Shown in pieces: positions 12,292-21,890 of a stretch of 64,000 bases of DNA. The position numbers and the translations under genes were made by a program. The number at the start of each line of letters is the position of its first letter. Position 1 is the stretch's first letter. The notes under the pieces are model-generated. The model was given only the letters and a program-made list of their open reading frames with translations, did no database searches and was not told where the DNA came from. The stretch comes from Quercus robur (taxonomy: Eukaryota; Streptophyta; Magnoliopsida; Fagales; Fagaceae). Location: positions 51,283,906 through 51,347,905 of the forward strand of contig NC_065542.1 in assembly GCF_932294415.1 (NCBI RefSeq). The letters are read 5' to 3'.

Positions 12292-13690
12292 ATTATATCA
12301 ATAAAAGAAACTATTATTAATTCAAACATAAACTTCAATGATAAATTTTACTATATTCTAAAATTAGCTGCTCCTCTTCAATAGATCTTCATAATAACTC
12401 GATTTTCATAACTTATTTGAAAAATATAAATATTGAATAAATTGCTTATATTACTATAACAAAAATTACATTAAGAAATAAAATTAAGTATATAAATAAT
12501 TTAGCACACTAACTATTCTTCTGAACTAAAATAGAGCAATTAAAAATAAATAGTTTGCATACTCTAGCAAATGTTGTCCTTACAACCACCGCGCACCCTT
12601 GGTGCGGTGATTACTCCACAAATATAAATGCTTGTAGGGTGTGGGGAGCAAAAGACAGAATTTAAGCCTCCAAAAAGAAGTTTCACACACATATACACTT
12701 AAATTAAAGTAGAGTAGAAATTCTATCTTGTAAAAAAAAAAAAAAATGTTGTCATTACAAGATATTTTCAAGAATTGATAAAGCTTTGGACATCAGTAGT
12801 ATCATTAAAATTAGGTAGGAACATTTAATATGTATGTAATTGTGTTTATCTTTAACTACGTTTGTACTTGGACTGTTGGACACGGACCTCTCTTCATCAC
12901 GCTTGTTCTTTTTATCACTTTTTCAACATTTAAGATTTTTCAGTAAATTCTTCTATAAGAAAAGATTTTTTCCGTAAATTTTTTAACAATTAAAAGATGA
13001 AACTATCAAATCCTATTCTGTTTATTGTAGTAAAGATTACATATCATACATAATGTGCACAAATTAAACATAGCATATATTATACGCAAAATTCTTGTTG
13101 CATTTTTTGACACTATAATTCATGCTATATATATATAGAAAGAATTATTTGAAAATAAAATAAATATGTTAATTAAATTACTCGTTTTGTAAATGCCAAC
13201 TGGCGAGATTGGCTACTTCTCTTAATGCTGCTCTCCATGTTTGCACCTTCTCTATGTTCTCCTTGAAATGTTCTTCATGCTCAAGAAAAGCTTTTGCAAA
13301 AGTTCCTGTTTGTTCTCGTACATCAGATTGATCAACATTATAAAAAATGGGTAGAATTGTCATTCCCGTCTCTTTCATGCATCTTGTGACCTTTGCAAGT
13401 TCATCTAAGCACCATGTTGAAGACGCATAGTTTTTTGAAAAAATGACAATAACAAATCTTGATTCTTCTATTGCTTTCAAGCGCTCCAGTGAAATCGATT
13501 TTCCTTTCTCAAGTTTTCCATCGTCTTTAAAGGTGAAAATGTCCTTTTGTTTCAAGGCATCATATAGACGATCCTTGAAACTATAGAGGGTGTCCTCATC
13601 TCTAAAACTAAGAAAGACGTCATATTTCCATTGTGGTGTTGAAGAAAATGATAATGAAGATGAGGCTTTTTCCGTGCTCATGGAGGCCAT
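6014..13690 (-). CDS. TIR-NBS-LRR immune receptor with C-JID domain (TNL), five exons
   Basis: Intracellular disease-resistance receptor; TNLs sense pathogen effectors and signal through TIR NADase activity. Exons read by eye: 13690-13182, 9529-8440, 8319-8044, 7912-6881, 6784-6014. All borders are GT/AG and frames join without stops: 3678 nt, about 1225 aa. Residues 21-166 form the TIR domain ([11 protein letters not shown]; catalytic-type Glu97 in WCLDEL). Residues 198-533 form NB-ARC: P-loop GTGGMGKTT 226-234, kinase-2 [28 protein letters not shown] 493-495. LRRs span about 545-955. From 970 comes the C-JID ([13 protein letters not shown]), then a basic KAKRSR patch and an acidic Glu/Ser tail. 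All key NB motifs are present, so it is probably functional. Oddities: FRGEDTR reads FRDEDTL, the usual DHL of helix A reads DRL, intron 1 is 3.65 kb, and intron 4 is a CT microsatellite. Confidence 0.92.
6833..6879. repeat. (GA)n microsatellite at a TNL splice donor
   Basis: A near-perfect (GA)n run, read as (CT)n in the gene, fills the first half of TNL intron 4 (6785-6880). The donor GT at 6880-6879 is the first dinucleotide of the run (CAG|GTCTCTCT). The intron is 96 nt, a multiple of three, and has no stop in the exon frame, so the unspliced message would encode a Ser-Leu repeat between the LRR and C-JID parts. Confidence 0.9.
10100..10215 (+). mobile_element. Probable tRNA-derived SINE fragment
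   Basis: An RNA polymerase III A-box-like TGGCTCAACAG starts at 10113 and a B-box-like GTTCGAATCAC at 10162, about 50 bases apart as in tRNA-derived SINEs. A clear tail and target duplication were not found, so the ends are approximate. Confidence 0.45.
10908..11590. repeat. Tandem array of SINE-derived units (193 and 241 bp)
   Basis: The phrase GATCGGCCAAAGAAGTTTAA recurs near 11120, 11313 and 11554, spacings of 193 and 241 bp. The 48-bp difference is one block (TTGTTCTTATACAGTATTTAA and following) present in units one and three and absent from unit two. Each unit holds a reversed SINE head: on the minus strand the A-box-like TGGTGCGATACTCAC and B-box-like GGTTCAAGTCTCC match the SINEs at 12586-12745 and 25130-25285. 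It appears to be a SINE insertion that was amplified in tandem inside the TNL intron. Confidence 0.75.
12571..12760 (+). mobile_element. tRNA-derived SINE with 15-bp target duplication
   Basis: The SINE body is 12586-12745, ending in a run of A. It has an A-box-like GGTGCGGTGATTACTCC near 12600 and a degenerate B-box region GAATTTAAGCCTCC near 12658. The flanks ATGTTGTCCTTACAA (12571-12585) and ATGTTGTCATTACAA (12746-12760) are a target duplication with one mismatch. The body matches the minus-strand copy at 25130-25285 through the 3' end CTATCTTGTA, so both are one family. Such elements are copied by LINE reverse transcriptase. It sits inside intron 1 of the TNL. Confidence 0.88.
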
Positions 13691-14747
13691 TGGAAATATA
13701 CTGCCAGATCGAGAACCACCAAAAAAAAAAAAAAAATCAATTTAAATAGGAAAAAAAAAAATTACAGATGAAGAGCATGATTTGATGTGAATTTTTCATT
13801 TCAATGATGCATCATCCATTTAGTTTTGCCAAACCTAAAGGAATACAAATTATATCATATTTATTTTTAAAAAAAATTATATCATATTCACAACTATTCC
13901 CTAATATGCCAACACACTTAGCTTGTCACATTATAATAGTAAATTAGTAATAAACAAAAAATCATTCTTTATTTGACAATCACAATTGCTAGCCAGCAGA
14001 TTAGAAATTCAGATATAAAACAACAAGAAAACACATATACACTTTTTTTTTTTAGAGAAAAAAAACCACATACACTTTTATTTGCTCAAAAAAAAAAAAT
14101 TTGAAAACACATATACACACACAACAAGCCTGAAACAGGGTTTACGTTCCTCCCAAAACTAATAAATAAGTAAATAAATAACAGAGAATTCACACAAATA
14201 ATTAGCATTGCATAAGAGAAGAAAGGTGACCTTGAGGATGCAGATCACGTTGTCAGGTCCAGGAGATGAAGAGACTCAAAAATTGGTGGCAGGAAAAAAA
14301 AAAATTCTGGGTGCTCAGTTTGAGAAAGAAAATAGAGAGAGAGAACTAAATGAAGAGGAAAACTATGGTGGGATTGAGGAAAAGAGAGATGACAGTACAG
14401 TAGAGAAATTGGGAAAGTTCTGTCCAGAGAGTAGAGTAAATTTGTTTGAAGTTTCCTAATTACCTTTTATTCCACTCGTTGGGACCGGGGCCCGGAAGAT
14501 TGAACTTGAGGAAAAGAGAGAACAGCAGAAATTGTGGACAGTTTTAATTGGTTGCAAAGTTGCAGAAAATTTCAGTGCGTTTGGTAAACGTGATTAAATA
14601 TTGAAACACATACTTTTATAAAACTTTTTATTTTTTTCATTTTTTTTACACGTACTTTTATAAAACTTTTTATTTTTTACATTAATCACGTCAATTCGTA
14701 CAAATTTTTTTTTTTTTTTTTTTTTACTTTAATATTTTCCAAAACAC
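13691..14747. promoter_or_regulatory. Region upstream of the TNL start (promoter expected)
   Basis: The 5' flank of the minus-strand TNL gene. It is AT-rich with poly-A runs directly before the start codon. No TATA box or cis-element can be assigned from sequence alone. A short open frame on the plus strand at 14208-14459 is Glu/Lys-rich and resembles nothing I know. An inverted pair (TACACGTACTTTTATAAAAC and its neighbours, about 14590-14690) suggests another small fold-back repeat. Confidence 0.35.
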
Positions 14748-15026
14748 TTAGAGGCTGTTTGGTTTGTCAACTGAAAACATAATGTTTAGTGTTTAAACAC
14801 TGAACACTAGTGTCCAAAATTTAAAACAATGTGTTTGGTTAACCTACTGTGTTCTGGGTTGTTTAAAAATGGTTGCTCCAAAAACAATGTTTGAACAACA
14901 TGTTTTGAAATCAAGCCGGAGCAGATTTTAAACAACAAAATTGTTTTCCAGTGGCACTTCGGTAATAAAAGTGAGATTCAAACGGGCCCACCTGATCAGC
15001 TTTTTTTGGTCGTCTATCTCCTCTCT

Positions 15027-15205
15027 TTACAAAGTACAATTTGCAGGTTTTAGGCACAACTCTTTGCATTCTGTTTCGTTTCCAACCTGATACCTTTGTT
15101 CTGGTTTTCCCCATATATTCATCATCGTTAAGTTTAAGAAGGTGTCGCCACAGGACATCGAATTTCTAGTGCACCCATCTGAAAAATCTCCAGAATACTG
15201 CCTCA
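15027..15205 (-). pseudogene. Captured fragment of a G-type lectin S-receptor kinase (PAN region)
   Basis: The minus-strand frame reads GDFSDGCTRNSMSCGD, then FLNLTMMNIWGKPEQRY and NETECKELCL. This is the linker and start of the PAN/apple domain of S-locus-type receptor-like kinases (GC.R.t...C, F..l..mk.p......v....eC...Cl..C.C). It stops at a nonsense codon after NCTL and has no kinase or lectin part. It begins at the poly-T side of the adjoining homopolymer. It is a non-functional piece carried in the Harbinger-type element. Confidence 0.7.
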
Positions 15206-15206
15206 G

Positions 15207-15252
<46 letters not shown>
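15207..15252. repeat. Long poly-A homopolymer
   Basis: About 45 consecutive A residues between the two captured gene fragments. It could be the tail of a retroposed sequence, which would give a retroposition route for the minus-side piece, or simple slippage. It produces spurious poly-Lys and poly-Phe reading frames, which I ignored. Confidence 0.85.
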
Positions 15253-15254
<2 letters not shown>

Positions 15255-15427
15255 CATTGACACGCAGCTACAAAGATCACGCCTCCCCACCCGATTGGTG
15301 AGGAATACAGGAAAAAAAAAACCCAAAAAAACTGAGAAATCTGTGTGAGTGATTCAGAACGACGACTCGACAGCGACGAACGTAAAGCCCAGCCGTCGAT
15401 CTTCTTAGGCGTCGATGAAGATGAGGG

Positions 15428-15946
15428 ATGTTGGACTACACCGCCTTGCGCGGCGCGGATCTCGCCGCAGATGCCGCCGCGTTTTTCAAGTTCGTTAAGA
15501 AGAGCCTCCACGTGGAGGTCACGAAGGCCCAGCTGGTGGACAAGATGAAGAGGTTAAGGAAGAAGTACAACAACAATGCCGGACGAGGAAAGAAAGGCAA
15601 AGACCTGACCTTTTCGAAACCCCACGAACAAAAGACTTACGAATTGTCGAAGAAGATTTGGGGCTCCGTTGAAGCTACTACTGGGACTGAGAAAGCTAAG
15701 GACATCAACAATGGGAAAGCTAAGGCTAAGGACAACAACAATAATAAGAATCAGAAAGGTAACAGTTTGATTAGGAGTTTGAAGGAGGAATTGACGGAGT
15801 CATCTCCGGTTTTGTACAAGTATGGTGAGAAGATGGAGATTGATGGGGAGTTTGGTTTTTTGGATCTCTGCTCTGAGGGAAGACTGAAGAGAAAGGAAGA
15901 CGGAAGAGAAGGAATAAAGAAAGAGAAGGGAAAAAGAAGGGATTAA
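15428..15946 (+). pseudogene. Captured GeBP/STOREKEEPER-like (DUF573) fragment
   Basis: This open frame of 172 codons contains [18 protein letters not shown], then [13 protein letters not shown] and [19 protein letters not shown]. That is the central DNA-binding domain of GeBP/GPL transcription regulators, which lie in the nucleus and act on leaf-cell and cytokinin/defence genes. The upstream half of the domain (WSEEDEI...LKG) is broken: a DEDEG remnant is one frame away. The C-terminus is short and Lys/Glu-rich and lacks the usual C-terminal zipper. It lies inside the Harbinger-type element, so it is probably a transposon-captured pseudogene, although the remaining frame is open and could be translated. 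Confidence 0.75.
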
Positions 15947-16281
15947 AAAATTATTATTTAATATGAGTCAGCTTTTTTTATCATTAAAAACACACATACC
16001 AAACACATATTTTACATTTTTTAAACACTGAAAAATATTGTTTGAACTATGATACCAAACACATTTTTTTGTTTTATTCACACTAAAAACACGTTGTTCA
16101 ACAACACTTTTTAAACCACAATTTTCACATCTTTTTAAACAACAATTTTTAAAAACTATGACCAAACAGGCCCTTAGTTGTGTTTAGTTCCTATAAAATA
16201 TTTTCTAGGAAATAAATATTTTTGGGAAATGCTATTTTTGGGAAAGGAAAATGTATTCAGGCTGTTTGGTTGCCTCAGAAT

Positions 16282-16460
16282 TCGTTTTACGGAAAGTCAA
16301 TTCCAGTGTTTGGTTCATTCAAACATTTTACGAAAAATGCTTTCTGTTTTACGGAAAATCAATTCCTATGTTTGGTTCGGTCAAACATTTTACAAAAAGT
16401 GGAATTCATTTTTTACGGAAAATCAATTCCCATGTTTGGTTTGTGGATCATTTTACGGAA
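16282..16460. repeat. Subterminal tandem repeats of the Harbinger element
   Basis: The phrase TTTTACGGAAA(A/G)TCAATTCC followed by (A/T)(G/A)TGTTTGGTT occurs three times at about 60-bp spacing near the left end, with a further partial TTTTACGGAAAAT near 16451. Similar TTTTACG words occur near the right end (21950, 22025). Subterminal repeats like these are typical transposase-binding zones. Confidence 0.6.
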
Positions 16461-16863
16461 AATATGAAATGCCTTACAAATTCAAGCACCTGCATTACCT
16501 AGACAAACCTGTAACATTACAAAACTAATTATCCACTTCAACATCAAAAATAATCATCCAAATTCAAGCACCTGCATTGCCTATACATATCTGTAACAGT
16601 ACAAAAATAATCATTTGAATATATCCATAATATTTATATAAAAACAGCCACATCAATCGTTCACTATTGGCATTACACCTCCATGGTGTACAAAAATAAT
16701 ACCTACTCGTGATATCTGAATAGAACAAATACATAATTTGGGCAATTGTATCGTCCCAATAATACAAAAGACTACATATATAATACAATGGTAGGTCAAT
16801 ATTAGTACTACAACAAAAGTTAATTCCTAAAGCTACCGTCACAGTCAACATGAAACAGACAAG

Positions 16864-19207
16864 TCAAAGTTGTGAAAACAAAAAACCATCCAACCACAGC
16901 TTTCTCAACCTAGCATTCTTGGCTAGAAATCCTCGTGCTGCCTTCTCATTTTCACAAAGATGGTCAAACGCAGTTACGAGCATGTCTTCGCTATACCCAT
17001 CCGCCATCATAGCCATGACCTCATTGTAAAAAGTTGTGTAATCTATCGGACCCCGGTTGATTTCTTTCAGAGCCACAGCTATTTCCTTCAGCTAATCAGA
17101 CAGATCAGTCAGCACACTATCATCAGCATTAGAAGGTGCACGCCCTCTTTTACAGGACTTGGGAATTCCCGACCTAGTGGTGGATGACTTGACTGCATTC
17201 TTCCCTTTCTCGACCACACCTTCCTCCACATTGTCTGCAACAAACTCAGCACTGTCCTCATTTAGGGATGGCAATGGGGCAGGACGGGGTCAAAGGATGG
17301 GGTCTTCGCCCCCGCCCCGCATGGATTTTTCTTGCTCCATCCCTGCCCCGCCCCGCCCCGCATGATGGGGAAAATTTCTTGCCCCATCCCCACCCTTTAA
17401 GACCCCGCGAAACCCTGCCCCACCCCGTAAAACTTTATTTCTTGTTAATTTTTCCTACAACTATTACCATTTTTTCAAATAAAATGACATGTTTCAATAA
17501 TAAAAACATACTTGAACCCAATAAATGTTATAAATTACTAAGTAGTGTGCATTATTTTTTTTGACTTCGAAGATAGAATTATATTGAAAAAAGGGACTGA
17601 AGCCCAAAAACTTACAAAAAGCAAGGATACTAGCAGACAACAACCCTCCAAAAAATAAAATAAACAAATTTTGTCCAAACAAAGAAAAACTATAAGAAGT
17701 ATTGGTTGTCTTTTTTTCCTACGCATGTTTAAAACCTAGCACACTCAGGTCCTCCCATTTTGTGACTATTTCATAGAGAATGGGACAAAGTCTCAAACCT
17801 TTACCATATAAGTTATAACAACCAAATGCCCACACACACACACAATGACACAAACACAAATATTTAGAGTCACATACTCAGGCCCAGACCTATACCGCAT
17901 TAAAAAAAAAAAAATTATGTTCATGATGAAAAGTAAGTTGAGAAAGACGTATGAATCATGAATGAAATCAGTAATTCAATAGTATATAAATTTGTTTCTA
18001 ATAAAGACAAAAGAAAACGTTAAAATTGGTACCTTATTTCTAACTTTGCTAGAGAGAAAAAAGAGATAGAGAGCCACGTTAGGTAGAATAAAATAAGCTG
18101 GTGATATTTTTGTTTAAATAGTAGGATTTTAGGGTATGAAAAAATTACAATTTAACCCTTATTAATGCGTGATGGGGTGGGTCTAAAAAATGTAAACCCA
18201 TACCCACCCTGCCCCGAAGTGCGGGTCTAAAATCTCACCCCATCCCCGCCCCACCATCTTTGCGGGACGGGGAAAACCCACATGGGGCGAAGCGGGGAGT
18301 GGCGGGTCAAAGCGGGGCGGGGCAAAATTGCCATCCCTATCCCCAATGTTTGGCTCATTTTCAATATCCACATAGGACTTAGAAAAGCCACTCGTGTCTG
18401 TGTCCTTCCCCACAACAATAGCTAATTCATCATACATCTCAATTTTTTTGTTTAGATGCTCCGCATGCTTTCGATGCGCCTGTAAGGGAGAAAGAAACGT
18501 ATAATAACAATGCAATAATCACTTCACTCATAAATTTAATATTCAATTCAATATAGATGCCATTAAATGATTTAGGTCAATGATAAACAAAAAAAATCTG
18601 TTAGGGAATAGGAGACATAACCCATGATTTTGAAGATAAGTACAATAGAAAATACAATGTACAAATGCTAAGACCAAATTTTACAATAGATCCGCACATG
18701 AAAGTTATATTTGAAAAACCTTATAAAAGCAATGAAATCCTAAAAAGAATGACACTATAAATTTCATATAAAGAGGGTACTTGAGCAGCCTTGTCTTGTT
18801 CTCAATTCATAGATTATAAAAGGCAAAAACATATATTATCATTTATATTAAGAAAATATGGTTGGAAGCCATACCATGACTTCTTTTTGGTATGTCTTCG
18901 CGTCGCATGTTATCATTTTTAGGTTATCATCCCAGCCAAAGCCACTCTTCTTTCTAACAGTCTGAATAGTGGACCACATGGTTCTTAGAGTCCGCATCCG
19001 ATTTTCAACATAAGAGGGGTGGCACTCAACCCCAAATTGGGCAGTTATCTCCTTCACTACAAGAGCAAAGGAGCCTGCCTTGAAAGTGCTAGACGGCTTG
19101 TTGCCCTTTGCAGCCTCCTGCGCAAGTAGCCTAAGCATCGTTGAGTGCATGGGCGGCAGCCACCTGAACTGCTTGCTTCTGCTCACCTTCTCTTTGCCCT
19201 TTGACAT
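16864..19207 (-). pseudogene. Harbinger ORF1: Myb/SANT-like DNA-binding protein, interrupted
   Basis: Accessory DNA-binding protein that works with the Harbinger transposase. Exon A, 19207-18875, starts MSKGKEK and contains FRWLPPMHSTMLRLLAQEA ... FGVECHPSYVENRMRTLR, the Myb_DNA-bind_3 domain. It ends at ATG|GTATGG. Exon B resumes at 18479 (AHRKHAEHLNKK ... MYDELAIVVGKDTDTSGF), is cut by the hAT element at 17263-18339, continues at 17254 and ends GFLAKNARLRKLWLDGF at 16864. There is also an in-frame TAG (SD*LKEIA, a C-to-T change at a Gln codon) near 17095. The C-terminal FL..n...KLWL block is typical of this family. The gene is dead. Confidence 0.82.
17263..18339. mobile_element. hAT-type non-autonomous element, 1077 bp, nested in Harbinger ORF1
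   Basis: The ends are TAGGGATGGCAATGGGGC and, reversed, TAGGGATGGCAATTTTGCC, the common plant hAT terminus. The flanking 8-mers TCCTCATT (17255-17262) and TCCCCAAT (18340-18347) match at six of eight positions. GGGGCGGGG words pack both subterminal zones. The host coding sequence resumes on either side (ENEPNIG and NEDSAEF), so the insertion is younger than the Harbinger element. No transposase is encoded. Confidence 0.82.
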
Positions 19208-19451
19208 TACTACATATGAAAATTGTATAGTGAGAGTAGCATTTAAAGATGAGAGTAGCATTTAGTAATTACGCTCAAAATATGAACAACAAATCAAACA
19301 CACATACAACCACGCTTATAGATGTGCACAACAGAATGAAACATGCTAACACTAGAAATAACAATGTAATACCATCAAATAACAATGTAATGCTGAAAAT
19401 ACTTTTTCATTACACCACCAAAAGTCTATAGTAAATACATTATTTTTACAA

Positions 19452-19482
<31 letters not shown>

Positions 19483-19492
19483 CATATTACAA

Positions 19493-20870
19493 TCATAGAA
19501 ATCTAAATAAAGTACTACTCTCCACTCTTGGTATAATCAGACCACATAACTTGGCATATCTCATCTCTCTTAGCATTCCATAGTCCACTGTCTTCAATGG
19601 ACTCCCGACGTGATTGTGTTTCTTGTTGGGCTCACTAGACTCTACTTGGTTCTTTACATCTTCCATAATATGGTCATTTGGTTCAACCCCTATAATGTGA
19701 TTATGAACCACACAACATGCTAACACTACTTTCACTTGAGTTTCAAAAGACCAAAATGGTTCTGCATCCAACACTCGAAAATGTTTCTTCAACACTTCAA
19801 ACCCTCGCTCAATGGTAGTTCTCAATGAAAAGTGTTGGAGGTTGAACAATTCTTGCTCATTCTCAGGAGGACAATCACTAAACTCTTTCAAGTGATATCA
19901 CACACTCCGATAAGGTGACAATATTCCATTTTTATTACCATACCCAGCATCACCAAGATAATATTTACCTACATATATTTAAAAATAAAACAAAATCACT
20001 ACTATGCTTAGGAAAACGCACAATATTTATTAAACTAATAAACCAAAAAGGTGAAGTAATCATATAATACTTTCGGGAATTGAAAATCCCCCTGGCCTAA
20101 TAAATGCATCATTTAGCACACGTGAATCATGTGCACTGTCTTCCCATCCAGCCAATACATAAGTGAACTTTAAGTCAAAACTAATGGCAGCTAACACATT
20201 TTGCGTGGTTCCATCTTTGCGACCACGAAATCTTCCTTATATTTCAAGTGGCACAGATGCATGAACATGTGTATCATTTATTGCTTCAACACAATCCTAA
20301 TTTTCGATAGACATAATTGTTTAAAATTACACAAATTTTCACAATTTACAAAAATACACAAGTCGCAATATTTACCTTAAAATATGGGTAGAACCTTTTG
20401 CTATTCCTTATCTCTGGGGGTGTATCTTCGCTACGCAGTCTTATTAGAGCTCTATATAATTTCAAGACCACCCTAAGGACGACCTTGAAGTATCTATGAA
20501 CAGTCTCAGTTGATCTATAGATCCGACTACCCATTACACGAAACCTCACATTATGACCAATAATGTGTAAGAAAATGAGCACTTGCTTCGTAACAGACAT
20601 GTGAATAGTTAGGCGTACGTGCTCCCCCTCAGTGAGGATGTGACATAAGTGGTGGAAAGTTATAGGCTTTATCCTAATTTGATACACACAATGTCTCTCA
20701 CTTCCATACAGAATACTATTTATGTATTCCTCTCTCTCAGCTGCATGATTAACATAAGGCGCCCTAGGTAGTTGTCTACATCTACGCCGCAATTTCCTTA
20801 ACAATGCAACCCCCACAAGGAGGACAGATGCAACTGAGGTAAGAATTGTGGCTTTGGTTTTTTTCTTCAT
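19493..20870 (-). pseudogene. Harbinger transposase (HARBI1-like DDE_4 nuclease), inactivated
   Basis: Three exons by GT/AG and frame: 20870-20376, 20296-20071, 19968-19493. The N-terminal part has INSILYGSERHCVYQIRIK and the helix-rich segment before the nuclease. The nuclease part has DCVEAINDTHVHA, RGRKDGTTQNVLA, GWEDSAHDSRVL, YYLGDAGYGNKNG and IERGFEVLKKHFRVL. The first catalytic motif, normally AIDGTH, reads AINDTH, so the first Asp is replaced by Asn. Two in-frame stops follow (LEI*GRFRG near 20245 and SV*YHL near 19900, the latter a CGA-to-TGA type change). The protein would be truncated and catalytically dead. Confidence 0.87.
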
Positions 20871-20984
20871 CTAAAAAATCACAAATACTGTGGTCTAAGA
20901 GGTATGTAAACAAGCATGCTATTGATTACACAGTAAATAAAAATAGCCACAAACAGAAAACATCCCAACCACATTGATAACAAG

Positions 20985-21300
20985 TACCAAATCACATTGC
21001 ATTTTATTTACAATCAATATTTACACCTTCACAATACCATCACATTGATAACTGCACATTGATATCATCACAATACCATCACATTACATTCTATTTACAA
21101 TCAATATTTACATCATCACAGTACCAACACATTGATAATTGCACATTGATACCATCACAATATCATCACATTGAATTCTATTTACAATCAATATTTACAC
21201 CATCACAGTACCAACATAAACCACATTGATAACTGCACATAATACCATCACAATCAATATTTACACCAACAAATCACATTGCATTCTATTTCTGTATAAT
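20985..21300. repeat. 87-bp tandem repeat inside the Harbinger element
   Basis: TTTACAATCAATATTTACA recurs near 21007, 21094 and 21181, a spacing of 87 bp, together with ACCATCACATTGATAACTGCACATTGATA words. There are three full units and a partial fourth. It lies between the transposase gene and the right end. Confidence 0.7.
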
Positions 21301-21433
21301 TGTAACACCAACAACAATTAAATTCTTAAATCAATAATTACAAAATGGATAATTAAAAAAAGTAAATAAATAAATAATTATATAAATAAATAAATAATTA
21401 TATGAAGTAAATAATTATATAAATAAATAAATA

Positions 21434-21474
<41 letters not shown>

Positions 21475-21479
21475 GATCG

Positions 21480-21890
21480 GATCCGAGAGGGTGGGTAGGA
21501 GGTTGGGTTGTTTATGGGTTTGAGGGAATGTGGATCGGAGGTCAGGTTTTGGTCGAAGGTGTGTGGATTGGACTGAGAAACTCACTCACCGTGGATTTTG
21601 GCTAGATGGGTTTGAGGGAATGTGGATCGGAGGTTAGGTTTTGGTCGGAGGTGTGTGGATCGGAAGTGTATGGATCGAACTGAGAAACTCACTCATCGTG
21701 GGTCGGATCGGGACTGAGAAATGGAAAGGAAACTCACTGTGGGTCTGCGTTTGGCACTCGTTGGACTATGGGTGGAGCTGTGAGGAGTGCATGTGGAATG
21801 TGCTGTGAGGAGTGCGTTGCTGTGAGGAGTGCGTGTGAGAGATTGTGCTGCTGTGAGGAGTGCGCTGTTGTGAGAGAGCTCAGACCATGT
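21480..21890. repeat. G-rich repeated block near the Harbinger right end
   Basis: This lies upstream of the minus-strand transposase gene. TTTGAGGGAATGTGGATCGGA occurs near 21520 and 21609, and GCTGTGAGGAGTGCG-like words repeat from about 21776 to 21866. As the 5' flank of the transposase it may have held its promoter, but no promoter motif can be named. Confidence 0.5.

Larger units (their letters stand above)
9530..13181 (-). other. TNL intron 1, 3.65 kb, filled with repeats
   Basis: The donor is GTAATTTAA after residue 169 plus two bases. The acceptor is TTTTTTGCAG before ACTGAGACC. TNL first introns are usually one to a few hundred bases, so this one has been swollen by insertions: SINE-like sequence near 10100-10215, a possible inverted-repeat element about 10390-10765, a SINE-derived tandem array at 10908-11580, (AT)n tracts near 11638 and 12258, and a SINE at 12586-12745. 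No further exon is seen inside it. Confidence 0.8.
14751..16173. mobile_element. Non-autonomous Harbinger element carrying two host gene fragments (Pack-type)
   Basis: The left end GAGGCTGTTTGGTTTG and the reversed right end GGGCCTGTTTGGTCAT are inverted. TTA lies outside each (14748-14750 and 16174-16176), the PIF/Harbinger signature. Terminal zones rich in GTTTAAA words resemble the MITE at 433-572. Instead of a transposase, the interior holds a GeBP-like DNA-binding domain on the plus strand (15428-15946) and an S-domain receptor-kinase PAN fragment on the minus strand (15027-15205), separated by a long poly-A run. Capture of gene pieces by non-autonomous DNA transposons is known from Pack-MULEs. 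Here it is inferred from the position of both fragments inside the inverted ends. Confidence 0.8.

Noticed and set aside
14208-14459. 83-codon plus-strand frame upstream of the TNL
   Set aside because: Low-complexity Glu/Lys composition with no recognised domain, lying in the TNL 5' flank.
15203-15511. Frames with long poly-Phe or poly-Lys
   Set aside because: Produced by the 45-base poly-A run.
16178-16528. Three overlapping plus-strand frames near the Harbinger left end
   Set aside because: They read the subterminal repeats in three phases, so they are non-coding.
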